A stretch of 64,000 nucleotides of DNA, taken from contig CAJNDT010005468.1 of the NCBI GenBank assembly GCA_905221615.1, positions 372,001 through 436,000 on the forward strand, written 5' to 3'. This DNA comes from Symbiodinium sp. CCMP2592 (taxonomy: Eukaryota > Sar > Dinophyceae > Suessiales > Symbiodiniaceae). Below, piece by piece: positions 35,755 through 46,236 of this stretch. The number at the start of each line of letters is the position of its first letter. The first letter of the stretch is position 1. A program made the position numbers and the translations under genes. Under the pieces are notes generated by a model. It was not told the origin of the DNA, did no database searches, and saw nothing but the letters and a program-made list of their open reading frames with translations.

Positions 35755-35862
35755 GGGAGTTTCCGAATACAAGGGGTGGGGCCCTTCTCGGGTACTATAA
35801 TTAGGGTCCCCTATTTTCGGAAACTCCCATATCAATGGGATTTTCGGAAACTCCCATATCAA
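35755..35862. mobile_element. MITE family A copy 5 (TSD ATAT) with a duplicated end
   Basis: Element 35,755-35,828 flanked by ATAT on both sides. A second copy of the right end (TTTTCGGAAACTCCCATATC) follows directly at 35,842-35,862, so the terminal 33 bases are duplicated. Confidence 0.75.
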
Positions 35863-36969
35863 TGGGTTCTCTCGCCATCATCCCTGGACAATTCCTAGCT
35901 GGGTGTTGGGCCTTTGCTCCAGGACTAGTTATTGGTAGCTGTCCCGCCAACACCTCGTACAGTTCTTGCTGCTGCTGCTGCTACATTTGCCACCGGTGCT
36001 GCACGTTTCATGGTTTCTGTATTTACAATTATTGCCCTTGCTAATCCCTTCACAGTCCGGCCTCCTTGGTCAATCAGACCCAAACAGGCGAAGCAGAAAT
36101 AGCATTCTTCAGGATTTAGTACGCAGACCTGAAGCATAAAGAGCCCACACGCACAATGCCTCATCGCTTAACTTAACAGTCTAGGATTCCGGACCCAGTT
36201 TTGAGCTTCGAAGACTTCCAAAGACTCCTTCGAACGGGTGGTGCCTTCCGGGGTTTAGGGTTGAGGGTAGATTGTCGTTTAAGTCTAGGTTAGTGTTTGG
36301 CTGCACTCATAAGTTTCGATTCAGGTACAGTGCGTGAAGGAGTAGCAGAGGACATGACACCTCACATCACAGAGCTTAAAACGCTGCCTCCTAACCCTGT
36401 CACACCCGGCCTTCCCCCGATGCTTAGCCCAGCTGAAGGCCATCTGCCAAAGCTCGCAAGGAGGCGCGCTCCGCGCAGCTAAAGGCAGAGAAGGCGGAGA
36501 AGGCGAGCCGCTGCGGGCCCTTCGAGTGTTTTATTCTATTCACGGCTCCCGGTGTGTAGAGGTTGGGGTTTAGGGTTTCGTCCCAGCCTGAGCCCAAAGA
36601 TCCAAAAGCCCTCAGACATCCAAAACCTTTATAAGACTTGAAAGAATTCTCATAGAGCCTGTAAGACACTTATGCAATATGGTAACCCTTACGAACTGCA
36701 CTGAAGCCTACAATCCAATCGACCTATAACCCTTAGAGTACCTCCTCTATCCCCAAAACCCCCCCCAGAAAGCCCTTATATGATAATCCTTATGGTAAAC
36801 CTTGTGGTGTCCCTTGCTTTACAGAATCCCTTGGGAAGTCCTAGCTTGTAGAATAGCCCTGATGGTAAGCCTTATAGGAACCCACATGATCCTTATAGCA
36901 GCCCTTATGCAGTAACGTTTAGGGAAGCATCTATAGTGACCCTGACGTGCCCTTGTAGAAGCCCAAAGC
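35863..36969. other. Host DNA: trinucleotide run, exon-like charged block, degenerate repeats
   Basis: (CTG)n near 35,966-35,985. An open block at about 36,455-36,530 reads RKEARSAQLKAEKAEKASRC then GPFE, a lysine/alanine/glutamate helix like the downstream exons. 36,740-36,960 holds degenerate 20-base CCTTATRGTAAGCC repeats. Confidence 0.35.
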
Positions 36970-37087
36970 CCTACTTGGAGGTTCAGGGGTAGTTATAATT
37001 GGGGTTATAAGTCCCCTAATTAGGGTTATGAGTATAGTTTCCCTGGTTATAACCCCACTTATACAACTACCCATGAACCTCCAAGTA
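36970..37087. mobile_element. MITE family B copy
   Basis: TACTTGGAGGTTCAGGGGTA to ACCCATGAACCTCCAAGTA, flanked by CCC on both sides. It ends 20 bases before an exon candidate. Confidence 0.8.
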
Positions 37088-37106
37088 CCCTGACCTTGCC
37101 CTCGAG

Positions 37107-37177
37107 GCTGCTGCTGAGGCCGAGGCAGGCGAAGCGCCCAACGAAGAGCCGGCGGAGGCCTCGAAAAAGTGGACTTG
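37107..37177 (+). CDS. Candidate exon, Ala/Glu-rich
   Basis: After CCCTCGAG the frame reads AAAEAEAGEAPNEEPAEASK then KW. GC3 is very high compared with the repeat DNA on each side. The composition is like a linker in the helical exon series further right. Confidence 0.4.
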
Positions 37178-37660
37178 AGGGGGTGTACTCAGGGTTAGAC
37201 AGCCAAGCGCTTGCCAGGCTTCTATAGGAGTTGCGATGAGGGATGATGCGGGATACTTGTGAACAGTTGGTAGAAGGGGCTGTAAAAGTTTGGTGGGCAT
37301 TACTCTAACGTGTTCTGAGGCTCGGAAGGAATGGATTCTGGATTTTGGGTTCTGCAAGGGTTTGGGGTGTTGGGCTCCGGGGTTCAGAATTGAAAAAGGG
37401 CCTCGGAGGGATGACTATGAGGGTGTTTGAACCCTAAACCCTAAACCTGTGCTCTTTGAGGGCTTCCATGGAGGATCCACAAGGGCTCCGTGGGGCTAGG
37501 ACTCGTAAAGATTTTAACGGCTTTCTGGGTTTAGGGGTGGTAGGGGAGCATATCTACAGGGCCCGAAAGAAGGCCCGTCAAGAGCCCTTGTAGGTCCTTC
37601 ATCAAGCCCTGAAAGAGCTCTATCGAACACTCATAGATCCCAAAATGCCTTCATCAAGCC

Positions 37661-37840
37661 CTACTTGGAGGTTCATGGGTACTTATAAGTAGGGTTATAA
37701 GTCCCCTCATATGAGTTATAAGTATAGCTACCCTACTTATAACTACCCAAGTAAAGAACCCTATGAAACTCCCTCCTGCTCTCGGAGGCCGCAGAGCCCA
37801 CGCCGGCGGCCGAAAAAAAGGCGCAGGTGGCTTGCTCAAA
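37661..37840. mobile_element. Truncated MITE family B copy and exon-like tail
   Basis: CTACTTGGAGGTTCATGGGT to ACTTATAACTACCCAAGTA lacks the last arm bases. 37,765-37,835 is open (SLLLSEAAEPTPAAEKKAQV), similar in style to 37,107-37,177. Confidence 0.5.
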
Positions 37841-37848
37841 GAAATGAC

Positions 37849-38050
37849 GGGGGGGGGGGGGGGGGGGGGGGGGGTGGTTAGGATCTTTTTGGATTTTAGG
37901 GTTCAGGTTTGGGGTCTAGGGATGTTCGGATGAAGAGGGGTTTAGGGTTTAAGTGAGTGGGTTTCGACGATGTGTTTGGTGCTTCGGGCTTGGGGTGGTG
38001 CAAGGGTTACTAGACGTGTTCAGGGGTCAGGATCCACTTCTTGAAAACTC

Positions 38051-38133
<83 letters not shown>

Positions 38134-38190
38134 TCTTATTATATTATTATTATATTGTATTATATCTATTTTTTATATTTATATATGTGC
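37849..38190. repeat. G26 run, (TA)n and (TTA)n
   Basis: 26 consecutive G at 37,849-37,874, a TA run at about 38,051-38,076, then TTA repeats to about 38,130 and AT-rich decay after it. Confidence 0.9.
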
Positions 38191-38429
38191 GTGTGTATAT
38201 ATATGTATATATGGAGGTTTGAGGGTTTTAAGGGTCACTAAAGGCTTTAGGTTGTTTTGGGGCTTCGTCGGGTCTCGGATGGGAGTTTCGTGTCTTGGGC
38301 TTGGGGGAATATTATCTTTTGGGGCTTGGGGGTTTCATGTGATGGTTTTTGCTTCTTTGTACGAGTTTCCCAGGCTCGCCAATCGGAAGTCCGGATCCTA
38401 TCTTCCCAATGTCAGGCAGCTCAACAAAT

Positions 38430-38532
38430 GGGAGTTTCCGAAAATAGGGGACCCTAATATAGTACCCTAAAAATGGTAGGATCCTTATTATAAGGACCCC
38501 AAAATAAGGTACCCCTATTTTCGGAAACTCCC
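38430..38532. mobile_element. MITE family A copy 6 (TSD AAAT)
   Basis: Full-length, arms nearly perfect, with AAAT directly repeated at 38,426-38,429 and 38,533-38,536. The interior hairpin AGGATCCTTATTATAAGGAC is well kept. A good reference copy for the family. Confidence 0.88.
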
Positions 38533-38595
38533 AAATCAATCTTCAACAACTAACAGAATCCTAAACTGTAGACCCTAGCCGCCCGAAAGCCTCAG

Positions 38596-38690
38596 GCGTT
38601 GCGGCGGATCACGAAAGAGTACATTCCCGTGGAGACCTCCCTGTCAGAGGGAGAATGGAAGAAGCCTGAGTTTCGTGTGGCCTGTCGTTT
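38596..38690 (+). CDS. Candidate host exon, strongly protein-like
   Basis: After AAAGCCTCAG the frame reads ALRRITKEYIPVETSLSEGE then WKKPEFRVACRF. A GTGTGG donor at about 38,675 may end it earlier. A poly-G tract follows at 38,701. Function unknown. Confidence 0.5.
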
Positions 38691-38697
38691 TGGTTTT

Positions 38698-38700
<3 letters not shown>

Positions 38701-38730
<30 letters not shown>

Positions 38731-38806
38731 TGGCTGGGGGGGGGGGGGGCTGGGGGGGGGGGGCTGGGGGGGGGGGCTGGGGGGGGGGGTGGGGGGGGGG
38801 GGGGGC
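38701..38806. repeat. Poly-G tract broken by CT/T
   Basis: About 105 bases, nearly all G in runs of 8-30 separated by GCTG or T. Likely G-quadruplex forming. The proline-rich frame on the minus strand is artefact. Confidence 0.95.
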
Positions 38807-38953
38807 TAAAAGAAAACAAGTGGATGGGGATGTAAGAAATTGACGATAGGTTTGTTTGGAGTTTTGGAGTTTTAGCGCAGGTGGGGTTTGGAAAATAGCA
38901 GACACAAGATTCAAGGACCTTCTGCACCCGGCGACATTCCGAAGAGAAGGTGT

Positions 38954-39170
38954 CGGTGCTGTAGCAAGCATGGAGAAACCCACCCGCATTGCCTCGCCGT
39001 GCATGCTTCCCAGCTTCCCAGGCTTCCCACTATGGTACATTCGCTTCAGTTCCATAGCGAGAGAAAAGAAAAGTGTAACAAGCCGAGGGCCCAACGCCCC
39101 AAGCTTGAAACCTGAAGACAATACCACGCTGGCTGGCCACGTCCAGCAAGAAGAATGGACACCCAAATAG
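38954..39170 (+). CDS. Possible open frame before the MGC protein
   Basis: A plus-strand frame reads EGVGAVASMEKPTRIASPCM, then FPLWYIRFSSIAREKKSVTS and ends TAG at 39,168-39,170. It could be an exon or a separate short frame. Another plus frame is also open for part of it. Confidence 0.25.
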
Positions 39171-39252
39171 TTGATCTCTGGTCCCGCTGTGCTTGAAGCC
39201 GTCGGCTCAAATGGTCTCTGAATTTACTCTTACTCACTGTGTGTCCGTGACC

Positions 39253-39546
39253 ATGGGCTGTGCGACAAGCACTGTCGTTGAGGACGCGCGCCAGTCAACC
39301 TCTCAAGATGGCAGGGCGAACTTACCAGAGCGGCGTTCCAGCTTTCACTCCATGGACGACCGGACCAAGCCGTGCAATGCTAACCACCCAAGCCCACCAA
39401 TGAGATCCACGCACATGAGCTGGGTGAGGCAGTTGAACAGCGTCTTGAAAGAGATTGAGCAGCACCCCAACAGGCTTCAAGTCGTTGTCGCACGAAAGCG
39501 TGTCGCTGTCAATTTGAATGCGGAAAGCCAGTTTCGCGTGCTTTAG
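39253..39546 (+). CDS. Putative intronless small protein, MGC acylation start
   Basis: A 97-codon frame starts in a Kozak-like context (GACCATGGGC) with MGCATSTVVEDARQSTSQDG. Gly2-Cys3 with a Ser/Thr at position 6 is the classic dual signal for N-myristoylation and palmitoylation, suggesting membrane attachment. The body is polar, then a helix (MSWVRQLNSVLKEIEQHPNR) and a basic beta-like end (LQVVVARKRVAVNLNAES). GC3 is high throughout and it ends TAG. An upstream in-frame ATG (39,193) would add 20 residues. No family recognised. Confidence 0.45.
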   Translation: MGCATSTVVEDARQSTSQDGRANLPERRSSFHSMDDRTKPCNANHPSPPMRSTHMSWVRQLNSVLKEIEQHPNRLQVVVARKRVAVNLNAESQFRVL

Positions 39547-39585
39547 TGCGCGGAGAGGCTTCGTTGCTGTTCAGCTTCTGGATTG

Positions 39586-40340
39586 TCAAGGAGTGTCAAA
39601 ACTATGAGATGTCACGTTGACCCTAGTTGGTGGAGTTATCTTCAATACCAGGCTCCTCCGACCATGATGGTGTGGTAGTCGACGGCAGCAGCACGTGGCT
39701 TCCACATCCCAAGAGCCCCGCCCGGGGTTCCCTGGGGCTCCAGGTAAGCAAACAGCAGGCCTTGAGCCATCCATAACGCAATATAGGGGCCTAAGTAACT
39801 ACCTATACTATTTTGGGGTTTCTGATTTTTGATTTTAGTGTAACGGGGCCCAAGACCCTATTCTAATTATTAAGGCCCCTACATCAACCCAGTAACCCGT
39901 TACTTAGGCAGCTGGAGCCCTAGACAACTTTATACCTGAAGTTTTCTGATGCTGCTGCAAGCTGTGGAGATCTCCTCGCTCAAAAGGCTGTGGTCCTTTT
40001 CTTTTCCACAAGCCTTGGGTCGTGGCTCCGCCTTGAAAGTGGTTACTGAGTAGTTTGTGCAGATGCTCGTCATGTACCAAGATGGATGCAGGTTCTTCCT
40101 GCCATTCTGTTGAGAAAGTCGCTTTAAAAGATCTTGGCCCCTTCGTTTTAGTGCCTCACAGGCAAAATTGTGCTTGCGCCAAGTTTTTCGCACGTGGCGT
40201 GAATCGGCACTCTGCTATGTTTCGAATCCTCTCAGTATTGCTTCCCGGGAAGGCTGGATGAAGCTTGATTCTGATCATACAAGGGACATGTATAGCACAG
40301 CGAGGTGACGGTCCAAACCCGTAGTCTGCAATCTCCACCT
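39586..40340 (-). CDS. Minus-strand coding-like unit with inserted MITE D (duplicated locus, copy 1)
   Basis: The minus strand at 39,932-40,190 reads KTWRKHNFACEALKRRGQDL, LKRLSQQNGRKNLHPSWYMT, and CGKEKDHSLLSEEISTACSS, a good protein-like frame. Upstream on the same strand KLHPAFPGSNTERIRNIAEC is open. The locus has a diverged second copy at 42,471-42,880. Copy 1 carries a family D element (39,785-39,890) that copy 2 lacks at the matching point. Function unknown. Confidence 0.4.
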
Positions 40341-40379
40341 AAAGCCTTGCACTCCGAACCCAAATCTGAGCGACAATAG

Positions 40380-40860
40380 TTCCTCCTTGGCACCATGATT
40401 TGCCATGGTACTCGCTTAGAGGACCCTTTTAGACCCTAAACCTTTCTAGAGGGGTCACATGTAGCTTTGCATAAGTGCAGGCCCTGTTGCGCTCCCTTCA
40501 GCGGTTACACGTAATACAGGCGCACAAATAGTTACCAATACTATTGGGGGGGTCCTTATTATAGTTGGGGTAGAATATACCATACCCCGAAACCCTGTTC
40601 TAATTATTAAGACCCCTGTATTATGGTACCCTTATAGATCCCTTGTGGTAACCCTTATAGACACCCTTTAACGGAACCCTATTCTAATTATTAAGGCCCC
40701 TATATTAGGATTATAAGTCTGTCACGATACAAGGTGAAAAACTGAAGGCCGGATAGGGAGATTCCGCTAACCACTTGGTGCACGCCGCTGAGTCGAACAT
40801 CACTAAATCCTAAACCCTAAACCCCAATCCCCAAACCCTAAACCCTCAACCTAAGGAGAA
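40380..40860. repeat. Two family D MITE ends and CCCTAAA strings
   Basis: 40,517-40,622 is a family D element (ACAAATAGTTACCAATACTA to TTATTAAGACCCC). A second right end (CTATTCTAATTATTAAGGCC) lies at 40,677-40,705, forming the extended D form. 40,801-40,850 is CCCTAAACCC-like. Confidence 0.6.
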
Positions 40861-40904
40861 GTATTGCAGAGACGTGTCTGGTTGGTGCTTTATGTGTAGC
40901 TTCA

Positions 40905-41650
40905 TGCTGCAAGGCTTAGGGCCAAAGATTAAGTTTTGCTTTGGACCATGCGGGGGGCCACTATACTACTATGCAGGGGTTTCAATTTCACTTAGCTTGC
41001 TACTTCCTTGCTTCCATTTATCGGAATGAACTGCAGTCGTACTGACGTTTGTTTTGTACATCGACTTCACTTCGACGGTCGTGTGACATTATGTCATGCT
41101 AGTTCATTGGTAGCAACGTTCATTGATGGTCCCTAGATCAGCAACATAACATACCCCGGCACCCTTTTGTGTCAAGGCCTTGTACTAAGATCCTTAAAGT
41201 TCTTATGGAGTAATATTTTGGGTTGGTGCAGCTTAGCTGTGGTCCTCGGCATTGTGCCCACAATCCGTGGACGTACAGTAAGTTGGCTTTAGGTACGGTA
41301 TCTCAGTTTTCTCTGGTGTTGTCAAAGTCCGTCTTAGTCGAGGCTTCGGGCCGAGGATTATGTTTTGCTTTGAACCAGGTGTGAGTCACTATACCTAGTG
41401 GTTTCAACTTCACCTAGCTGGAAACTTTCTTGCCTACAAGCCGACAAGCCTTTCGTTCTGCGCATTTAATGGAATAAACTGCAGTCGTACTGAAATTTGT
41501 TGCTACAACATCAGCTTCTCTTCGGCCATCGTGGGACATTGGACATTGGTGCCATGCCAGTTCATTGGCAGTTGACAACATCTATTGATGGTCCGTGGAA
41601 TAAGCAAGGCCTCATACTCATATTCTTCAAATCCCCATAGGCATCCCTTA
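40905..41650. repeat. Diverged tandem duplication, unit about 425 bases
   Basis: Segments 40,905-41,215 and 41,335-41,650 share in the same order ATTAAGTTTTGCTTTG/ATTATGTTTTGCTTTG, GGAATGAACTGCAGTCGTACTG/GGAATAAACTGCAGTCGTACTG, TGACATT, TTCATTGG.AG and ATTGATGGTCC. No open frame spans either copy. Confidence 0.65.
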
Positions 41651-41659
41651 TAGAGCCTT

Positions 41660-42470
41660 ATCGAGCCCTGACTTGAGGACGTTTGAATATGTCATGAGAT
41701 TTATTCAGGCAATCAAGTTGATTTACGGTGTTTTGGGCTCTCTGCTGAACACTAATTCTCTGGCATGCAACGCCAGGCAGATTTTAATGAACCCAAAAAC
41801 AAAGACTTTAGAGGAGCAAGCGGTGACGCCGCGGGAACCTCCTTATGCATGCAGCTCATGTCAGTCTGAACCTTTAAGACGCCTACCACATTAACATCCT
41901 GAACCCTACGTCTACGCCTGGACTCCTTCAGACCGCATACGCTAAATGAGCATAAAGATTAAACCTTAACCAGTTTTCTTCAATGATGAGCTGTACTTGC
42001 CTGACCCACCGACACCCTCGAGGTGTCGACAGGGTCCTAATGTCGAAGCGCGATTTCGGACGGGAGCCTGAAGACTTCGCAAAGTAGTTTCCAAGGTAAC
42101 TCGTCATAAGCTCAAAGCTCAAAGCCCCAAACCCAATATGAAGAATGGACTCGATCCTTCGCCACAGCAGGTGCGATAGCGAGACTCCTATCGTGATTTC
42201 TCAGACTCGGTCGTTGCGCAAGCCTTCGCGTCTGCACACGGGTAGACGCAGGCTGGGACATGCGGTCTAGATCAGAGGCCGCCAGACCTCGGGATGTAGT
42301 AACCATACAATCCCTAAACCCTACCGCTGCCTGTGTGCATGCGCCGGTACCACTCTGTCCACGAAGTTTCAACTCAAGTGTCAGATTTTTATGTACATAA
42401 CCCCAGGGCAGACAACACTACCCGACAGCCGACGAGACCTATTCATGGACTGTCGAAGAATTAAACATGA
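41660..42470. other. Host DNA with weak coding signs
   Basis: A plus-strand block ILMNPKTKTLEEQAVTPREP (from about 41,780) and a minus-strand block RGLAASDLDRMSQPASTRVQ (about 42,270) are open but lack clear splice sites. No repeats seen. Confidence 0.3.
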
Positions 42471-42880
42471 GGTTTCCTGGGGCTCCAATTACACAACCAG
42501 CGGGCCTCGAGCCATCCATGATGTAACCCAGTAACCCATTATTTTGGCAATTGGAGCCCTTGCGGTCTTGTTCTTTTCCACAAGCCGTGGGTCGAGGCTC
42601 CGAACTAACAGTAGTGGGTGCAGATATTCGCCATGCCGAGATGGATGCGGATTCTTGCTACCATTCTGTTGAGGATATCATGATATTTAGCGTAGATCTT
42701 GGCCACGTATTTTTCAGCGTCTCACAAGCACAAAATGTGCTTGCCCTTTGTAACGTGTCCTAGAAGGATCCGACTGATGAGCCAAGCTTTTCCAGTCTCA
42801 CGGCGCGACATGTGACGTGAATCACGCGCTGTGCGATGTCTCGCATTCTCTCAATATTGCGTCGTGGGAAGGCCGGAACA
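42471..42880 (-). pseudogene. Duplicated locus, copy 2 (degenerate)
   Basis: Aligns with 39,725-40,260: shared CTGGGGCTCCA, GAGCCATCCAT, AACCCAGTAACCC, TTTTCCACAAGCC, GAGATGGATGC and CCATTCTGTTGAG in order. On the minus strand the frame of copy 1 is broken by stops here. It represents an empty site for the family D element. Confidence 0.5.
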
Positions 42881-42892
42881 AAACCTCTACTA

Positions 42893-43150
42893 TAGGGGGC
42901 CTTAATAACTGCCTATACTCCACACTGCTTTGGGGCGGGTCCTTGTTTTTTATTATGGTATATACTACACCCCCAAACCCTATTCCAAACATGGCGGCCC
43001 CTCTAGTATAGTACCCTTATCGATTCCTTATAGTAGCCCTTATAGACCCCTATTCTGAATATTGCGGCCCCTATGTTATAGTACCCCTGTAGAATCCTTA
43101 GAGCAGCCCTTATAGACCCCTTTAAAGGAGCCCTCCTCTGCATACTGCGG
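42893..43150. mobile_element. Extended family D MITE
   Basis: Starts ATAGGGGGCCTTAATAACTG and continues through three right-end-like modules (CCCTATTC..A.AT..GGCCCCT, each after CCCTTATAGACCCC), so the element has grown by internal duplication. Confidence 0.55.
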
Positions 43151-43199
43151 CCCCTCCATTCCTCCCAAGCGACCGAAGGCCTCCCTCCCATCACGACAG

Positions 43200-43308
43200 C
43201 ATACCGGCTCGAGAGCCACAAACTCTACGAGCATTACCCAAAATGAGGAATATACCATTATTCTCATTTTTAGGGTCCTTCAGGTAATGCAGGATTTATA
43301 TCATCAAC
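43200..43308 (+). CDS. Short exon abutting MITE H (possible GC-AG introner)
   Basis: After ATCACGACAG the frame reads YRLESHKLYE up to 43,230. The next bases GCATTACCC are the inner arm of family H and would be a GC donor. The right arm gives GGTAATGCAG (43,292), an AG acceptor, after which the phase continues (IYIIN). The 62-base span would be an intron formed by the element. Family I begins immediately afterwards (TAGGAGGC). Confidence 0.4.
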
Positions 43309-43437
43309 AGTAGGAGGCCAACAAAGGGTGGTTTTAGCCTATGGAGGTTTAGTAGGGTTTAGGGTTCCCACAAGAGGGTTCATATTAAGGAATCCCTACC
43401 CCGAAGAATCTTAAACCCCCCTTTTGGCCTCCCATCA
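43309..43437. mobile_element. MITE family I copy 1
   Basis: TAGGAGGCCAACAAAGG to TTTTGGCCTCCCATCA. The inner part (GTTTAGTAGGG...TTCATATTAAGGAATCCC and AATCTTAAACCCCCC) matches copy 2 at 46,667-46,796 almost base for base. Confidence 0.7.
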
Positions 43438-43737
43438 CTAAACCCGGAAACGGAAATCTGACTCCCAAACGCCGGGCCCAAAGCCTTATTCTGGTTGCGA
43501 AGGCCCTTATCTTACACGAAGCCCCCTGGCGAAGCCCTTTACCTAAAGCCCCACTGTTGGGCGCAAAACTTGCAAGGCCCCTGACCCCTGTACCTTAAGC
43601 CCTAAGCCCTTCGCCTAAAGCCCCCTCCCACTTTTGGGCGCCAAAACGTGCAAGGCAAGGCATCCTCGATTTCTATGGTCTGGTCCGACCCTCTCCTGAG
43701 CATCCTTCCGGGCATCGCGGTTGTGCTTTTTGAGGTA

Positions 43738-43932
43738 TACTTGGAGGTTCAGGGGTAGTTATATGGGTTCCTTAAAGGGTCCCTTTAAAGGGATCTCTAG
43801 GGATTCTATAAGGGTATAGGGTTTAGGGTTTACTTGGAGGTTCATGGGTAATTGTAAGTAGGGTTATAAGTCCCCTAATATGAGTCATAAGTATAGTTAC
43901 CCTGGTTATAACTACCCATGAACCTCCAAGTA
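43738..43932. mobile_element. Long-form MITE B (copy L1)
   Basis: TACTTGGAGGTTCAGGGGTA, then a ...GGGTCCCTTTAAAGGGATCT... module and a second TACTTGGAGGTTCATGGGTA, ending CATGAACCTCCAAGTA. The same long design occurs at 45,206, 53,562 and 57,509. Confidence 0.65.
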
Positions 43933-45205
43933 GGGTTTGGGGGTGTGGTAGAGGGTGTTTGACCGGAATGGTTCTCCAAAGAGGCCTGCTTGCGATTCTC
44001 ATGTATCCGTTTGAGCATGCTGGGTGCATTAGTTCAGAAGCTGGGTTCTCGTTGAGGAATTTAGGTTAAGTTACAATGATAGGGATCTATATTAACAAGT
44101 ATATAGTTTTCTTTATTATGGCTTCGCCACTTGCCTTCAGCAGCCATGCTCGAAGCCGAAGACTGCCACGCTGTTGCAAGGACAGCCTAATGCCAATCGA
44201 GTCGTAGCTCTCAAAGAGCAGCGTGATCAGATACCACTTAATAAGTCTTCGACTTACACATGGTGCTCATGAGGTTTTGTCAATGTCATGGCTATTTTCT
44301 CAAATCGTGATTTCAACTGTAGCTAGAAGGACTCGCATGCTTCAAGTGCTTCAAGGATTGCCTCATTGCTTTTTCAGCTAGCATTAGTAGCGGGATTTGT
44401 TCCTTCCGACAGACTAATCCAAAGCCCGCTGCTGCGAGCTACGCGGGCTCCCTGGCATTCATCCACCATGCAGGACCGCAGGGTTCAGGTTTGAAGGGCT
44501 CTTCCCGACTGCGTCCCAAATCGCCGAAGTTTCACGGGGAAAGCTTTATAGTACCCTTATGGTAGCCCTTATAGACCCCTTTAAGGAACCCTGTTCTAAA
44601 TTTTGCGGCCCCTATTTCTTACTCCCGTTCAAGCCCCAAGCCACGGATTTCTGAAGCCCTCAGCCCGAAGTTTCTAGGCCATGAAGCCAACGGCAACGCT
44701 TCTCACCACAACCGGAAGCTAAGATCCTGCAGCCCTCGCTTAAATTTAGGGTTTAGGGTGGTGTCTTGGAGGTCCAGCGGTGGTTGCAGGTGGGGTTATA
44801 AGTCCCCTAATTATCCAAGTAGGGTTCAGGGTTGAAGGGCCCCAAGCCTTGCGTTCAGCTGCACAACGGTTGGCACGTTTAGGTTGCGTCACAGAGTTTG
44901 CAGACCCTAAACCCCAACCCTCAAAACCTTCGATGGCTGAAGTGCAAACCCACAGCCCGAAGCCCTAGTAGTAGCTATAATAAGCCATACCGATCAGTAT
45001 AGTGATACTTATTCCTGTCATTTTATTGTTAAACCCACGAAGCCCTAAAAACACTTCATCATGGTGATACTTAATACTGCCATTTTATGGTTAAGCCCAT
45101 GAAGCCCTAAAAAGACGGTAGCTTCCGCAGGAGGAGGTGCCGGAGGCCGTGGCCCGAGTTACTCTCTGGGGACAATACGGTTAAACAGGGTCGGGCTTAG
45201 GGTTT
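43933..45205. other. Host DNA: weak exons and truncated repeats
   Basis: AASYAGSLAFIHHAGPQGS (about 44,423-44,480) and PQALRSAAQRLARLGCVTEF (about 44,840-44,900) are open and GC3-rich. 44,550-44,620 is a solo right end of family D. 44,763-44,822 is a truncated family B element. 45,000-45,115 has a near-duplicate AGCCC.TGAAGCCCTAAAAA segment. Confidence 0.35.
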
Positions 45206-45405
45206 ACTTGGAGGTTCAGGGGTAGTTATAAGGATTCCTTTAAGGGTCCCTTTATAAAGGGGTTTATAGGGATTCTATAAGGGTATAGGGTTTAGGGTTT
45301 AGGGGTAGTTATAAGTAGGGCTATAAGTCCCCTGATTAGGGTTATAAGTATAGTTACCCTACTAACCCCACTTATAACTACCCATGAACCTCCAAGTGGG
45401 GTTTA
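45206..45405. mobile_element. Long-form MITE B (copy L2)
   Basis: TACTTGGAGGTTCAGGGGTA...CCCTTTATAAAGGGG... then GGGGTAGTTATAAGTAGGGC and end ACCCATGAACCTCCAAG. Confidence 0.65.
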
Positions 45406-46236
45406 GGGTCAGAGGTTTTAGGGTTTAGGGATTATAACTCAAGGGACAGTACAGCTACGTAGGGAGGGTGTCGGGCCGAGGAGGTAGGGTTAGATTCTGG
45501 CGAAAGGGACAGTGCAGCTATGCAGGAAGGGTTTGCCGCTCAAGGGTTAGGGCTTTAGGCTTGGGGATTTAGGATTTAGGGCTTAGGGAGTTTTACTAAA
45601 GAGACAGTACGTTTACGTAGAGAGGGTTTACGACTGAGGGTTTTGATTTGGATTGGATTTTGGGTTTTGGGTGTAGGTTTTAGGTTTAGGGACTTTAGTT
45701 GAACATTGTTACCAATGATTATGGGCCCTGTACTGCGAGTTGTGTTTCGGGCAATATAGGCGCCTCAATAATTCCCTATACTATTTTGTGGGTTCCTTAA
45801 TTTAGTTACAGTATAATGAGCCCCAAAACCCTATTCTATGTATTGAGGCCCCTATATGATTTCTGGAGCTGTGAGACCTAACCCCGAAAGCCCAACACCC
45901 CACACCCCGACAGCTTGACCATTAAATCCTTAAACCCTGAAGCCCCTAAACCCTAAACCCCTAAACCCTTCAACCCTAAACCCTAAATCCTTCAACCGCC
46001 CCTAAATCCCAAGTCGTAGAAGAAGAGGCGCAGAGGCTTCAAATCCTGCCTGCAGATGGCACCCCCGAAAGGCAATACATCCAAACCCTGGATCCCAAAT
46101 CTTCAAATCCCAAGCCCCAAACCGTCAAACCCCAAAATCCTAACCCCTCAACCTCCAGAACACCTAAAATCATTAGCCTTGAACCTCAAACCCTAAAAAC
46201 ACCCCAAAATCCTAAACCTAAACCCCAAAAAATCCC
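45406..46236. repeat. Telomere-like strings, MITE D, no gene
   Basis: TTTAGGG-rich to 45,690 with a repeated 'GGGACAGTRCAGCTA.GYAGG' segment (about 45,445, 45,510, 45,600). A clean family D element lies at 45,766-45,858. CCCTAAACCC strings fill 45,900-46,200. Confidence 0.6.

Noticed and set aside
38592-39166. Proline-rich 111- and 185-residue minus-strand frames
   Set aside because: They are the reverse reading of the poly-G block; the real coding-like block is on the plus strand at 38,596-38,690.
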